Shown: positions 25,659-34,805, counted from the first letter of the stretch. The stretch is DNA of 64,000 bases from Rhodococcus sp. 4CII (GCF_014256275.1 NZ_JACCFE010000003.1:1-64000); one strand, 5' to 3'. Made by a program: numbers and translations. Notes: a model not told the origin generated them from the sequence alone.

Positions 25659-26261
25659 GTGACCGGGGCTCGATTATTCATTCACCGGACCGCGTCGCTG
25701 ACCGCCGTCACCGCGATCGCGGTGGTCTCCATTGCCGGCTGCGCGAGTTCGGAATCGTCCGGCCCGCCGGAGTCGTCGTCGGTGACCGCTCCGGATGTGG
25801 GAGGGCCCGGTGACATCCCGGACACCCAGGCCTTCGTGGCGGCGGCGTTCCCCGGCTTCACCCTGACGGTGCCCGAGGGATGGTCGAGCACCCGGAGTGC
25901 GGAGGGCGGAGCCTTCACCGACAAACTGAACTCGATCACCGTGGACGCCCGGCCCGCGACGACCCCACCCACCGAGAGCAGCGTGCAGCAGGACGTCGAC
26001 GCTCGAGTGTCGACTGCGCCGGGATACACCCCCGGATCGGTGACCACGGTGACCCGTCCCGCTGGGAACGCGGTGCTGGCGACATATCGGATCGACGGAC
26101 CGGTCAACCCGGTGACCGGCAAGAGTGTCACCGACGAGGTAGAGCGCTACACCTTCTTCCGTGAGGGCCGACTGGTGACCATCACCTTGTCGGCTCCGGT
26201 CGGCGCGGACAACGTCGATCCGTGGCGCACCGTCACCGACTCGTTCCGATGGACGCCGTGA
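25659..26261 (+). CDS. Lipoprotein of unknown function (LpqN/LpqT-like)
   Basis: A 200-residue protein whose N-terminal signal ends in the lipobox SIAGC (VSIAGCASSE). The GTG at 25659 has CGGAGG with 6-nt spacing; the frame opens at 25536. The mature part is β-rich (FPGFTLTVPEGWSST, then YTFFREGRLVTITLSAP, DPWRTVTDSFRW) and resembles actinobacterial LpqN/LpqT-type lipoproteins. It is first gene of an operon with two ABC ATPases and an FtsX-like permease, so it may be an extracytoplasmic partner of that system. Confidence 0.7.
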   Translation: MTGARLFIHRTASLTAVTAIAVVSIAGCASSESSGPPESSSVTAPDVGGPGDIPDTQAFVAAAFPGFTLTVPEGWSSTRSAEGGAFTDKLNSITVDARPATTPPTESSVQQDVDARVSTAPGYTPGSVTTVTRPAGNAVLATYRIDGPVNPVTGKSVTDEVERYTFFREGRLVTITLSAPVGADNVDPWRTVTDSFRWTP

Positions 26262-26932
26262 ATTCCGGGTCGCCGCCGACCGTTCTGGCCGCGGTGGAGC
26301 TCTACCGATTCTTCCGTGCCGGTGAGGAGGAGATCCTCGCCCTCCGCGGGGTGTCGGTGAGCGTGCGGCGCGGCGAGATGGTGACCGTCGCCGGCCCGTC
26401 GGGTTCGGGCAAGTCCACCTTGCTGGCGTGTCTGGCCGGGCTCGACGAGCCCGACGGCGGTTCGGTGCGCATTCTCGGTGACACGATCAGCCATCGACCC
26501 GAAGCCCGGCGCGCCCGGATCCGTGCCAACCACATCGGGGTTCTGTTCCAGCACGACAACCTGTTCGCGCATCTGACGGTTGCACAGAACGTCCGGCTGG
26601 CTCGTCGGCTCAGCCGCTCCGTTGAGCGTCAACCGGTGCGCGAGGTCCTGGCGCGGGCGGGAATCGGCGAACTGGCCGATGCTCTGCCCTCGCATCTGTC
26701 CGGGGGCGAGGCCGCCTGCGCCGGGTTGGCAGTCGCGCTGGCGAACGATCCCGCCGTCCTCCTGGCGGACGAACCGACCGGGGAACTCGACGCGGACTCG
26801 GAACTACGCCTGCTCGACCTCCTCCGGGCGCGCTGCCGGGAGGGTGCCGCCGTCCTCGTCGCCAGTCACAGCCAGATCGTGCAGACGCAGGCAGACCGGG
26901 TCGTCGAACTCGTCGACGGGCGAGTGCGCTGA
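26249..26932 (+). CDS. ABC transporter ATPase (MacB/LolD type), atypical signature
   Basis: A 227-residue ATPase. Walker A is GPSGSGKST, the Q-loop lies in VLFQHDN, Walker B is VLLADEPTGELD and the switch His is in SHSQ. The signature region reads LSGGEAACAGLAVALA rather than LSGGQQQRVAIARALA, so the conserved Gln and Arg after the signature are missing. The start is taken at ATG 26249, overlapping the lipoprotein end by 13 bp; a GTG at 26258 forms a GTGA overlap and is an alternative. It probably pairs with the second ATPase as a heterodimer. Confidence 0.8.
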   Translation: MDAVNSGSPPTVLAAVELYRFFRAGEEEILALRGVSVSVRRGEMVTVAGPSGSGKSTLLACLAGLDEPDGGSVRILGDTISHRPEARRARIRANHIGVLFQHDNLFAHLTVAQNVRLARRLSRSVERQPVREVLARAGIGELADALPSHLSGGEAACAGLAVALANDPAVLLADEPTGELDADSELRLLDLLRARCREGAAVLVASHSQIVQTQADRVVELVDGRVR

Positions 26933-27621
26933 TGGGCGAACATGACCCGGTGCTGCGTTGCCGTGGCCTGACCCGAATCTTCGGATCCGGCCGCACCACC
27001 CGTGTGGCCGTCGACGACGTCACCGTCGAGGTTCCCCGCGCCGCCCGCATCGCGGTGACCGGCCCCTCCGGTTCGGGAAAGTCGACGCTGCTGCATCTGT
27101 TCGCCGCCCTCGACACCCCCAGTGCGGGTGCACTGTCCTGGCCTGCTCTCGATGTCGATCCCCGCCGGGACCGCACCCGGATCGGGGTCGTATTTCAGGC
27201 CCCGAGTCTGATCCCGGAACTCGACGTCACGGAGAACGTCGCGCTCCCGCTGATCCTGGCCGGATGCCCCGACACCGACGCGCGGGCCCGCGCCGTGTCC
27301 ACGCTGGCCCGGCTGGGTCTCGAATCCGTGGCCCACCGGCTTCCCGACGAGCTGTCCGGAGGGCAGCTGCACCGCGTCGCAATGGCCAGGGCGCTCGCCG
27401 GAGCGCCCCGGCTGGTGCTCGCGGACGAGCCGACCGGGCAACTCGATCACCATACCGGCGCACAGGTACTCGGCACCCTGTTCGGCATCGTCGGCGCACT
27501 CGGTGCGGCCCTCGTCCTGAGCACCCACGACGACGCCGTGGCCCGCCGCTTCCCTGTTCGGTGGTCGATGCGCAACGGGCGCATCGACACCCGCAGCACC
27601 CCCGGCCGGGCGGCGACGTGA
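26932..27621 (+). CDS. ABC transporter ATPase (MacB/LolD type)
   Basis: A 229-residue ATPase with Walker A GPSGSGKST, signature LSGGQLHRVAMARALA, Walker B LVLADEPTGQLD and switch His in STHDD. Its ATG overlaps the preceding stop (TGATG). Unlike its neighbour it has a canonical signature, so the pair may be an asymmetric heterodimer with one consensus and one degenerate ATP site. It energises the FtsX-like permease encoded next. Confidence 0.85.
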   Translation: MGEHDPVLRCRGLTRIFGSGRTTRVAVDDVTVEVPRAARIAVTGPSGSGKSTLLHLFAALDTPSAGALSWPALDVDPRRDRTRIGVVFQAPSLIPELDVTENVALPLILAGCPDTDARARAVSTLARLGLESVAHRLPDELSGGQLHRVAMARALAGAPRLVLADEPTGQLDHHTGAQVLGTLFGIVGALGAALVLSTHDDAVARRFPVRWSMRNGRIDTRSTPGRAAT

Positions 27622-30272
27622 AGTCGGGAATGGCTCTGACGGGGATGTGGATGACCGGGCTGCTGCGCAGGCGACCCGGCCGTCTCCTGGCCGCGGCGGC
27701 GTGTATCGCGGTCGCGGTCAGTTTGATCGTGGCGTTGGGCGGATTCCTCGGCGCGTCCAAGGCCACCATGACCGGGCGGGCCGCCCGCGCCGTCGCAGTC
27801 GACTGGCAGATCGCGGTGCAACCGGGCGCCGACGCCCGAGCCGTCCTCACCGACATCCGGACCCACCCGGGCGTCCGAGTCGCCGACCCGGTCGGCTTCG
27901 GCGACGCCCTCGCGCTCACCAGCAGTGCGGACGGGCACACCCAGACCACCGGGCCCGCCGTGATCGTCGGGGTTCCGGACCACTACCGGCAGCATTTTCC
28001 CGACATGATGCGAACGCTCAGTGGAGCCGACACCGGTGTACTGCTGGCACAGCAGACCGCATCCAACCTGCGTGCCGCACCGGGGTCGACGGTCACGATC
28101 CATCTGCCGGGCGGCACCACCGCTACCGAGCACGTGGACGGCATAGTCGAACTACCACAATCCGATTCACTGTTCCGGACCGTGGGGGCAACCTCCCCGG
28201 CTCAGCCGCCCGCCCCGCCGGACAACGTGCTGCTCATGCCCATCGCGGAATTTGATGCCGTGTTCGCGCCGACGAGGACGGTGGACCCGGCGGTGGTACG
28301 CACCCAGGTGCACGTCAGCCGGGATCGCACCCTGCCCCCGGATCCGGCCCAGGCCTACGGTGCCGACGCCGCGCAGGCCCGCCACCTCGAGGCGACCCTC
28401 GCAGGTGCCGGCATCGTGGGTGACAACCTCGGAGCGACCCTCGACGCCGCCCGCCAGGATGCCCTGTACTCGCAGGTCCTGTTTCTGTTCCTGGGTCTGC
28501 CGGGCGTCGCGCTGGCTGCGGCGCTGGCTGCGGTCGTGACCGCCGGCGGCGCACTACGCCGCCGGCAGGAACAGGGTTTGCTCCGGGCCCGCGGAGCCAC
28601 CACCGGCCAGATCACGGCGCTGGCGGGAATCGAGGCCGCCGCGGTCGCGGTGGTCGGGGGCGCGGTCGGCATCGGACTCGGGATGGGGGTGCAGCACGCC
28701 ATCTCGGGTACGACGGTGTCCCTCACCTGGGCGCTGGTGGCCATTGCGGCGGGTATGGTGATCGCCGTCGGCGCCGTGGTGGTGCCTGCCGTGCGGGACC
28801 TGCGGTCGCTGACGGTCCTCGCCTCTCGTGCCGACACCGGACGGTTCCGGCCGCCGCTGTGGCGACGCATCGGGCTCGACTTCATCGCTCTGGCAGCGGC
28901 ATTCCTGGTCTACCGCACCACCGGTCGGGCCGGATACACGCTGGTGCTGGCGCCGGAAGGTGTCACATCGTTGTCGGTGAGTTACTGGGCATTCGTCGGC
29001 CCGGCCCTGCTGTGGATCGGCGCCGGGTTGATCACCCTGCGACTGGTCGATCTCGTGCTGACGAGAGGAGGACCCGTGATCCGAATCCTCCTGCACCCGT
29101 GGGTGGGTCCTCTGTCGGGCACCGTGTCGTCGATGCTCTCGCGTCGCCGGACCGCCCTCGGACGCGCCGCGGCCCTGGTGGCGCTGGCCGGGGTCTTCGC
29201 CGTCTCGACCGCGGTGTTCAACAGCACCTACCGGCAACAAGCCGAGGTCGATGCCCGACTCACCAACGGTGCCGATGTGACAGTGACCGAACCACCGGCC
29301 TCGACCGTCGGGGCCGATTTCGCCGATCGCCTGGGGGCGATCCCCGGTGTCCGCGGGGTCGAGCCCATCGAGCACCGCTTCGCCTACGTGGGCACCGAGG
29401 TGCAGGACCTCTACGGGGTCGATCCGACGACCGTCACCCGAGCAGCGCAGCTGCAGGACGCGTATTTCGACGGCGGCACAGCGGACGAGCTGATAGCCGC
29501 CCTGTCGGCGCACACGGACGGGGTGCTGGTCAGCGCCGAGACCGTGTCCGACTTCCAGCTCACCCCCGGAGACATGCTGAATCTGCGCCTGTACAAGGAG
29601 AATACGGATGCCTTGACGACCGTGCCGTTTCGCTTCGTGGGCGTCGTCAAGGAATTTCCCACCGCACCGAAGGACAGCTTCCTGGTGGCGAACTCCGCCT
29701 ACATCGCCGAGGTCACCGGGAGCCCGGCGGTCGGAGCGTTCCTCGTCGACACCGGTGGTGTCGACACCGCGCAGGTGCGAACCGCCGTCGCCGCGGTGAC
29801 CGGAACCGGTGCCGTGGTCACCGATATCACCACCGCCCGCGGCGCGGTCGGTACCACTCTCACCTCCGTGGATCTCAGTGGTCTCACCCGACTCGAACTG
29901 GCCTACGCGGTGGCGCTCGCCGCGGCAGGTGCGAGCATCGTTCTCGGCCTGGGATTCAGTGAGCGCCGCCGCACCTTCGCGATCGTGACGGTGCTGGGCG
30001 GAACCCGAAGGCATACCGCATCGCTCATCCTGTCCGAGGCCGCGGTCGTCACCGTCGTCGGTGCGACCGTCGGGGCCGTCGGCGGCGGAGCGCTGTCCGG
30101 GTTGCTGGTGACGGTGCTCCGGGGAGTATTCGACCCGCCGCCCGCCGCCCTCGCCGTGCCCTGGGCGTACCTGCTGCTCGTTACCGCCGTGACCGTTGCG
30201 GCGATCGCGACAGTCACTGCGGTGTCCACGTGGGCCGCCGCGCACTACCCGATCAGCGCACTGCGTGAGTAA
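27618..30272 (+). CDS. FtsX-like ABC transporter permease
   Basis: An 884-residue permease of the MacB/FtsX type with a duplicated layout: TM1 near residues 15-40, a ~230-residue extracytoplasmic domain, three TMs (about 305-430), a central TM region, a second extracytoplasmic domain (about 545-755) and three C-terminal TMs with LGFSERRRTFAIVTVLGG, the usual cytoplasmic loop. The GTG at 27618 overlaps the upstream stop (GTGA). The upstream in-frame stretch from 26958 is only the other frame of the ATPase gene. Such mechanotransmission systems move lipoproteins, peptides or control envelope enzymes. Confidence 0.85.
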   Translation: MKSGMALTGMWMTGLLRRRPGRLLAAAACIAVAVSLIVALGGFLGASKATMTGRAARAVAVDWQIAVQPGADARAVLTDIRTHPGVRVADPVGFGDALALTSSADGHTQTTGPAVIVGVPDHYRQHFPDMMRTLSGADTGVLLAQQTASNLRAAPGSTVTIHLPGGTTATEHVDGIVELPQSDSLFRTVGATSPAQPPAPPDNVLLMPIAEFDAVFAPTRTVDPAVVRTQVHVSRDRTLPPDPAQAYGADAAQARHLEATLAGAGIVGDNLGATLDAARQDALYSQVLFLFLGLPGVALAAALAAVVTAGGALRRRQEQGLLRARGATTGQITALAGIEAAAVAVVGGAVGIGLGMGVQHAISGTTVSLTWALVAIAAGMVIAVGAVVVPAVRDLRSLTVLASRADTGRFRPPLWRRIGLDFIALAAAFLVYRTTGRAGYTLVLAPEGVTSLSVSYWAFVGPALLWIGAGLITLRLVDLVLTRGGPVIRILLHPWVGPLSGTVSSMLSRRRTALGRAAALVALAGVFAVSTAVFNSTYRQQAEVDARLTNGADVTVTEPPASTVGADFADRLGAIPGVRGVEPIEHRFAYVGTEVQDLYGVDPTTVTRAAQLQDAYFDGGTADELIAALSAHTDGVLVSAETVSDFQLTPGDMLNLRLYKENTDALTTVPFRFVGVVKEFPTAPKDSFLVANSAYIAEVTGSPAVGAFLVDTGGVDTAQVRTAVAAVTGTGAVVTDITTARGAVGTTLTSVDLSGLTRLELAYAVALAAAGASIVLGLGFSERRRTFAIVTVLGGTRRHTASLILSEAAVVTVVGATVGAVGGGALSGLLVTVLRGVFDPPPAALAVPWAYLLLVTAVTVAAIATVTAVSTWAAAHYPISALRE

Positions 30273-30306
30273 TCTCGGGCCGAGCCCCGCCCGCTGTGTC
30301 AGCGGG

Positions 30307-30326
30307 GAGCGGGCCACCGCCCGCTC
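30307..30326. terminator. Hairpin between convergent operons
   Basis: GAGCGGGC CACC GCCCGCTC, a perfect 8-bp stem with a 4-nt loop, 35 bp after the permease stop and between convergent genes. It lacks a U-tract, as is common in high-GC actinobacteria. Confidence 0.5.
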
Positions 30327-30462
30327 CATCCCACCTCGCCCCATACCGCACGGTGCCCGGCACCGCGCGGTCCTGCCACCTTCAGAAGGTGCACCGGCGG
30401 TACTCGGGCAGCTACACCGCACTTCAGCTACACCGCACTCGGAGGCCCCATCGGCGATAGTT

Positions 30463-31722
30463 CTACTGCAGCGCGGTCAGTAGAGCGGTGAGGGTCTGCG
30501 ACTCGGCCGCAGGATCGGGCTTGCCGGCCCGCACCGCCTGCAGGACGGCGTCGATCCGGCCGTCGAGAACCTTCCAGGCGGCGCCGTCCATGGGACGCAA
30601 GGTCGCCTCGTCATCGTCCCACGCGGTTTCGAGGTCCTTGATCCGCGCTGCTGCGGCGGTCTGGTCGCCGGCCTGCACCGTCGTCAGCGTGTCCTGGGTG
30701 ATGGTGCGGAATTTCGCGACCTCCGCCGGCGGGAAATGCGCGGTCGCCTGCCCCGGGTCGAGTGTCGCGGTCACCGACGGCGTGCCGGATTCCTCCTCCT
30801 CGCTCGCCGCGGCGGCGTGCGGCTGCCCGGCCGCCCACATGAGCAGAGCGCCGGTGGCGACCGCGACGGCGGCGTAGTACCCGAGCATGATCCGCTCATG
30901 GGCCGGGGTCGTGGTCACGGCCGGCGTATGGGTGCGTTCGTGCTCCTCGATGACGTCGCTGCGGGTGAGGGTGAGATACACGACCGTCGCGAGGATCGCG
31001 ATGAGGAAGATCGCGCTGGTGAGCGCGGTACCCCACCCGAGGCCGTGATCGGCCGAGGGGGACGCGAGCCAGTCACCGAGGTTGGCACCGAGCGGGCGGG
31101 TCAGGATGTAGGCGAGCCAGAAGGACAGCACGGCGTTCGCGCCCAGTCGCCAGCCGATCGCGATCAACACGATCAGGCCGGCCGGCAGGAGCACCGAGAT
31201 GCCAGGTCCCCAGCCGGTGAGCTCGAGTGTCCAGTCCCCGGCTGCTGTGCCGAGCGCGAAGGTGACCAGCACGGCGAGCCAGTAGAACAACTCGCGAGGA
31301 ATCGTGATGATGCTGTGGATCGACAACGTCCGCTCGCGGGCGTACCACACCCCGAACACGACGATCAGGGCCGCTGTGAAGACACTCGTGCTCACCGCGA
31401 GCGGAACGCCCAGATCATCGGTGAGGATGTCGGTGTACAGCGTCCCGGTCACACTCAGCACGACGACGGTCAGCCAGTAGACGAACGGCACATAGCGATC
31501 GAGCCGTAACTGACACGCCAGAACCGCGACAAGAATGACCGTGAAGATCAGGGCAGTGACGTTCAGACCGAGACCCAGAGTCATGTTGATCCAGTCGGCG
31601 AAGCTCTCACCGACGGTGGTGCACAGAATTTTGATCACCCAGAACCACACCGTGATCTCGGGCACCTTGTTCAGCATCACCCGCCCGGATATGGCGGTGT
31701 CGGATCTCGTTGTCTCGGTCAT
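30463..31722 (-). CDS. COG4705-type membrane protein with extra C-terminal domain
   Basis: A 419-residue protein. The N-terminal ~260 residues contain about eight hydrophobic helices with two repeats of the COG4705 pattern: VPEITVWFWVIKILCTTVGE and LAVLVTFALGTAAGD, then FWLAYILTRPLGANLGDWL. After another TM near 290 comes a ~120-residue extracytoplasmic helical domain (AEVAKFRTITQDTLTTVQAG ... LLTALL). COG4705 proteins are uncharacterised membrane-anchored proteins. A regulon site lies 25 bp upstream (31747-31765). A second family member is at 32268-33152. Confidence 0.75.
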   Translation of the reverse strand: MTETTRSDTAISGRVMLNKVPEITVWFWVIKILCTTVGESFADWINMTLGLGLNVTALIFTVILVAVLACQLRLDRYVPFVYWLTVVVLSVTGTLYTDILTDDLGVPLAVSTSVFTAALIVVFGVWYARERTLSIHSIITIPRELFYWLAVLVTFALGTAAGDWTLELTGWGPGISVLLPAGLIVLIAIGWRLGANAVLSFWLAYILTRPLGANLGDWLASPSADHGLGWGTALTSAIFLIAILATVVYLTLTRSDVIEEHERTHTPAVTTTPAHERIMLGYYAAVAVATGALLMWAAGQPHAAAASEEEESGTPSVTATLDPGQATAHFPPAEVAKFRTITQDTLTTVQAGDQTAAAARIKDLETAWDDDEATLRPMDGAAWKVLDGRIDAVLQAVRAGKPDPAAESQTLTALLTALQ

Positions 31723-31746
31723 GACCGTCGACCGTAGAGGCCCGAT

Positions 31747-31765
31747 GCTGAGCTCACGCTGAGCG
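31747..31765 (-). promoter_or_regulatory. 19-bp direct-repeat regulator site, first COG4705 gene
   Basis: In gene sense: CGCTCAGC GTG AGCTCAGC, 8 nt, then TCTACGG as a weak -10, with the ATG about 10 nt later. Two well matched half-sites at 11-bp pitch. Confidence 0.6.
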
Positions 31766-32267
31766 ACGGGTCACGGCCGATAACGAACGAGACGCACCGC
31801 ATCCAGTTGGGGCCAGTGGATCATGATGGCTCTGACGTCGCGCCCGAGTGATTCCGCCGTGGCCGTACTCGGTCCCGCACGGGTGCACTGTGGTTCTGCG
31901 TCGCGCGGATAGCCGCGGTTAGAGCGCTCGACTGAGAGAACTCACAACTGAGAACTCACAGGGGGCGACGCCCCACATCTTCGTCGGCGACCGGCAAAGA
32001 TACATCTGGGACACAGGCCTCCCCACGGACCCGCGTCGTCTCGGTCCCGATGACGGTAGAGACCACCGCTGGCACACGCGCTGGGGGTTCGCTTACTGTC
32101 GGAGGCGCCGTCGTCGAGCATGGACGATTCCCCCGCATCCGTGCCGAACACGCCGCCGGCACCGTGGGGTGGGGATTGCATCGGCCACCGGTCGCACTGT
32201 TCGCCCGGCGTCGGGGACTGCTGGTTGCCGGCCCCAACCGGTAGACGGGCGAGGCACGCCACCACAC
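31766..32267. other. Intergenic region, no gene supported
   Basis: About 500 bp between the two COG4705 genes. Open frames here lack coding character. A repeated GAGAACTCACA near 31935-31960 is the only visible regularity. Confidence 0.4.
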
Positions 32268-33152
32268 TCACGGACCGGTCCCGTCCGCGGTCACGAGGGC
32301 GCCGTTGGGTTGCTGCGGGGACCCGGTCCGCCGGTGGACCGGGGCCGGGAGCGGATCGAGCGGGTGCGAACGAAGGTGGATGCTCTGGTAGATGATCAAC
32401 CCGATCAGGACCGACAGCAGCGCCGCGGACGTCCACATCGTGCCCCACGCGAGGCCGCCGTGGTCGAGCGGTTTGCTCAGAAAGTCGCCGGCGGTGGCGC
32501 CGAGCGGGCGGGTGAGCACGAACGCGACCCAGAACAACAGCATGCCGTTGATGCGGGTGAAGTAGTGCGCGGCCAACAGCGTCAACATGACGGCGGACAG
32601 GACCAGGGCGCTGTCACGGAAGCCGACGCCGAGGTCGTCGGCGAGGAAGTCTCCGCTGGAGGTGCCCAGACTGTTGGAGAACAGGATTGCGATCCAGTAC
32701 AGAATTTCGCCCCTGAACGTTGCGACGTTCTCCACATCGAGGGTTTGTCCGCTGCGCCACCAGATCACGAACACGATCGCCAGGCCCCCGGTGAGAATGA
32801 TTGCACCGTTGGTGTATCCGATACCGCCCGTGCGATTCATCAGGTCCGACAACGTGGTGCCGGCGGTGCTGGTCAGGGCAATTACGCTCCAGTAGATCGC
32901 CGGCTGAAACCGCCGTGCGCGGAGCTGAAATACAACCGCGACCAGGAACAACGCGAAGAAGATGAGCGTGCTGACCAGGTAGCCGACCTGCAGTGTCTGC
33001 GCAAGCAGATCTCCGCCGGTTTCCCCCAACGTGGTCGCGGCGATCTTCAAGATCCAGAAGATCAGGGTGACGTGAGGAAGCTTGCGGAGCACATAGCGTG
33101 CCGGCGGATTCGGGATGTGCGGACTCTGCGATCCGGGGGATGCCGAGACCAT
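32268..33152 (-). CDS. COG4705-type membrane protein
   Basis: A 294-residue protein with about eight hydrophobic helices and the same two repeated signatures as the gene at 30463: LPHVTLIFWILKIAATTLGETGGDLL and LYWIAILFSNSLGTSSGDFLADDLG, ending with FWVAFVLTRPLGATAGDFLSKP. It lacks the C-terminal domain of the other copy. The start at 33152 follows GGGAG; the frame opens at 33308 without support. It is one of two paralogues in tandem orientation, each with its own regulon sites. Confidence 0.8.
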   Translation of the reverse strand: MVSASPGSQSPHIPNPPARYVLRKLPHVTLIFWILKIAATTLGETGGDLLAQTLQVGYLVSTLIFFALFLVAVVFQLRARRFQPAIYWSVIALTSTAGTTLSDLMNRTGGIGYTNGAIILTGGLAIVFVIWWRSGQTLDVENVATFRGEILYWIAILFSNSLGTSSGDFLADDLGVGFRDSALVLSAVMLTLLAAHYFTRINGMLLFWVAFVLTRPLGATAGDFLSKPLDHGGLAWGTMWTSAALLSVLIGLIIYQSIHLRSHPLDPLPAPVHRRTGSPQQPNGALVTADGTGP

Positions 33153-33250
33153 AGTGCTCCCATCTGACTGCTGTGTCGTCGTCTGTCGTATGCCGGGCCG
33201 CCCGCGGTTATGTCGGGGTGCACACGGCAGGACCACTGTGCCCAGGCGCC

Positions 33251-33269
33251 GCTGAGCGGACGCTGAGTG
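33251..33269 (-). promoter_or_regulatory. 19-bp direct-repeat regulator site, second COG4705 gene (proximal)
   Basis: In gene sense: CACTCAGC GTC CGCTCAGC, then about 9 nt to a GCACAGT -10-like hexamer, roughly 100 bp before the chosen start codon. Confidence 0.55.
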
Positions 33270-33362
33270 GGCCGAATCGGCCCGAGCATTTCGCCCGTGG
33301 GGCGGCACGGATCGGGATCGGCCGGTGGGATTTCGGTCGGCTGCACAGCATGCACCCGCCGT

Positions 33363-33381
33363 CCTGTGCGGACGCTGAGAG
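33363..33381. promoter_or_regulatory. 19-bp direct-repeat regulator site (distal copy)
   Basis: + sense: CCTGTGCG GAC GCTGAGAG. Read on the - strand it is CTCTCAGC GTC CGCACAGG followed after 9-10 nt by CATGCT. On the + side it is paired with a second site at 33402. Confidence 0.55.
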
Positions 33382-33401
33382 CCGTGACCAGAGCGCAGGT
33401 A

Positions 33402-33420
33402 GCTGAGACTGCGCTGATAG
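33402..33420. promoter_or_regulatory. 19-bp direct-repeat regulator site (proximal to + promoter)
   Basis: + sense: GCTGAGAC TGC GCTGATAG, ending 37 bp before a TATAAT at 33458. The same 38-bp spacing is seen at two other loci. Confidence 0.5.
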
Positions 33421-33457
33421 TCTGCACCTACATCTTACTTAAGATGTTGGGGTGTAA

Positions 33458-33463
33458 TATAAT
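33458..33463 (+). promoter_or_regulatory. -10 element of a + strand promoter without a gene
   Basis: A consensus TATAAT within GTAATATAATTCGAGGACTG. The context resembles the -10 regions at 39997 (TAGCAT) and 37580 (TAGCAT), sharing AAT-A-NATT, G-rich, then CTGGTGATCG with the former. Expected +1 is near 33470. Confidence 0.5.
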
Positions 33464-33469
33464 TCGAGG

Positions 33470-33590
33470 ACTGGTGATCGATGCAGCTGCCGGCATCAGT
33501 GCACCCGGAGGCCATTCCTAGGCGAGAGATGGCACCCGGTGGCGGCGGCTCCCGCGTGTGAACCCCTTCGCGCGGGAGCCGCCGCTGTTA
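33470..33590 (+). ncRNA. Candidate small RNA, about 120 nt
   Basis: A promoter (TATAAT at 33458) and a terminator-like hairpin (33543-33584) bracket about 120 nt with no gene downstream on this strand. A 15-codon GTG ORF is present but lacks an RBS. The upstream layout (two 19-bp sites, then a promoter) matches the porin leader and the 37.6-kb locus. Transcription is inferred. Confidence 0.4.
33543..33584 (+). terminator. Perfect 14-bp stem hairpin
   Basis: CGGCGGCTCCCGCG (33543-33556) pairs perfectly with CGCGGGAGCCGCCG (33571-33584) around a 14-nt loop, followed by CTGTTAT. Likely terminates the candidate small RNA. Confidence 0.6.
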
Positions 33591-33821
33591 TACGCACTCA
33601 ACGAGCGTGGGTCGGGGCGAGACCGTGTCCACATCCAACGAGGAAGAGTGCTTTATCTATCCGGGTCATACAGAATCGCACCTTTCGGGGGGAGCCCATG
33701 TCGAGGGCCTGCCGTCCGACGCCGAGGGCACGTAGGCCGCTGTCGACAGTTCCCGTGCGGTCGTCGACGTAAGGCAAACTGCAGCGAGGGTGAAGTCACC
33801 GCTCGACGACGGGCCGGGTCC

Positions 33822-34805
33822 TCAGGCCAGGCGCCGAGCAATGGCGAGGCCGGTGGCGGCGGCCGCGGCGACCAGTGCGGAACCGAGGATCAGCCAGGGC
33901 CGGCTGGCGTCGCCGAGTTGGTTCTCGTAACCGATCTGCTGCTGGAGGTCCTGGTAGCTGGCATCGAGTTCGTCGGCGGTGGTGGCGGTGAAGAATGATC
34001 CACCGGATAGGTCGGCGACCTGCCGGAGGGAGTCGTCGTCGACGGGGACGGGGACGGTCCGGCCTTGAATGTCGACCGTGCCGTGGGTGGTGCCGAAGGA
34101 GATCGTCGAGATCGGGACGTTCTTCTGTTTCGCCAGCCGGGCGGCGGTGAACGCGCCGCGCGGGTCGTCCAGGGCGGCGGGCTCGGTCTGTTTGCCGTCC
34201 GACAAGAGGACGATCCGGGCCGGCGGCGGACCGCCGTCGCCACCGCCGAGCACGCTACCGAGGGTGTCGATCGCCTGCAACGCGGTGAAGATCGCTTCCC
34301 CGGTCGCGGTCCGCTCGGCCAGTTGGAGGTGGTCGAGCGCGCCTGTGACGGCGGCATGGTCGGGAACGGGGGAGACCAGAACCGACGCCGTTCCGGCAAA
34401 CGACTCGAGCCCGAGATTGATGCCCGGGGTGAGGGTCTCGGCGAACGTCTTCGCGCCGGCCTGCGCCGCCGCGAGACGTGTCGGTGACACATCCGTCGAA
34501 CGCATCGATAACGACACGTCGATCACCAGCATCACCGTGGCCCGATTGCGCGGAACCTTCCGGGCGGCGGTCGGCCCGGCCAGTGCGACGGTCAGCAGCA
34601 GCAGCCCGATCAGCAACAGCGCGGTGGGGACATGCCGGGATATCCGGGGTCGGTGGGGTGCCACGCTGTCGAGCAGCTCGAAGTTGGTGAACCGCAAAAA
34701 CCTTCTGCGCCTCTGCCGCTGCACCCACAGATACCCGGCCAGCAGGGCCGCGATGACCGCCGCGAACAGCAACCACAACGGTGACGTGAATCCGGACACG
34801 CTCAT
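33822..34805 (-). CDS. VWA-domain membrane protein (BatA/YfbK-like)
   Basis: A 327-residue protein: TM helix at about residues 7-25, a short cytoplasmic linker, a second TM (about 55-77), then an extracytoplasmic von Willebrand A domain with the MIDAS motif DVSLSM (about residue 90) and the later LSDGKQT, and a C-terminal TM (LGSALVAAAAATGLAIA). The start at 34805 follows a GGGAGTAGAG element; the longer frame from 35006 is unsupported. It lies 46 bp after the PAP2-like gene on the same strand and may share its promoter. It is BatA/aerotolerance-like, but no MoxR ATPase is nearby. Confidence 0.8.
   Translation of the reverse strand: MSVSGFTSPLWLLFAAVIAALLAGYLWVQRQRRRRFLRFTNFELLDSVAPHRPRISRHVPTALLLIGLLLLTVALAGPTAARKVPRNRATVMLVIDVSLSMRSTDVSPTRLAAAQAGAKTFAETLTPGINLGLESFAGTASVLVSPVPDHAAVTGALDHLQLAERTATGEAIFTALQAIDTLGSVLGGGDGGPPPARIVLLSDGKQTEPAALDDPRGAFTAARLAKQKNVPISTISFGTTHGTVDIQGRTVPVPVDDDSLRQVADLSGGSFFTATTADELDASYQDLQQQIGYENQLGDASRPWLILGSALVAAAAATGLAIARRLA

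Noticed and set aside
26958..27617. Upstream extension of the permease frame
   Set aside because: It is the alternative frame of the second ATPase gene; the GTGA overlap at 27618 gives a natural start.
28554..30422. 622-codon open frame on the - strand
   Set aside because: Antisense shadow of the FtsX-like permease gene; no domain or RBS.
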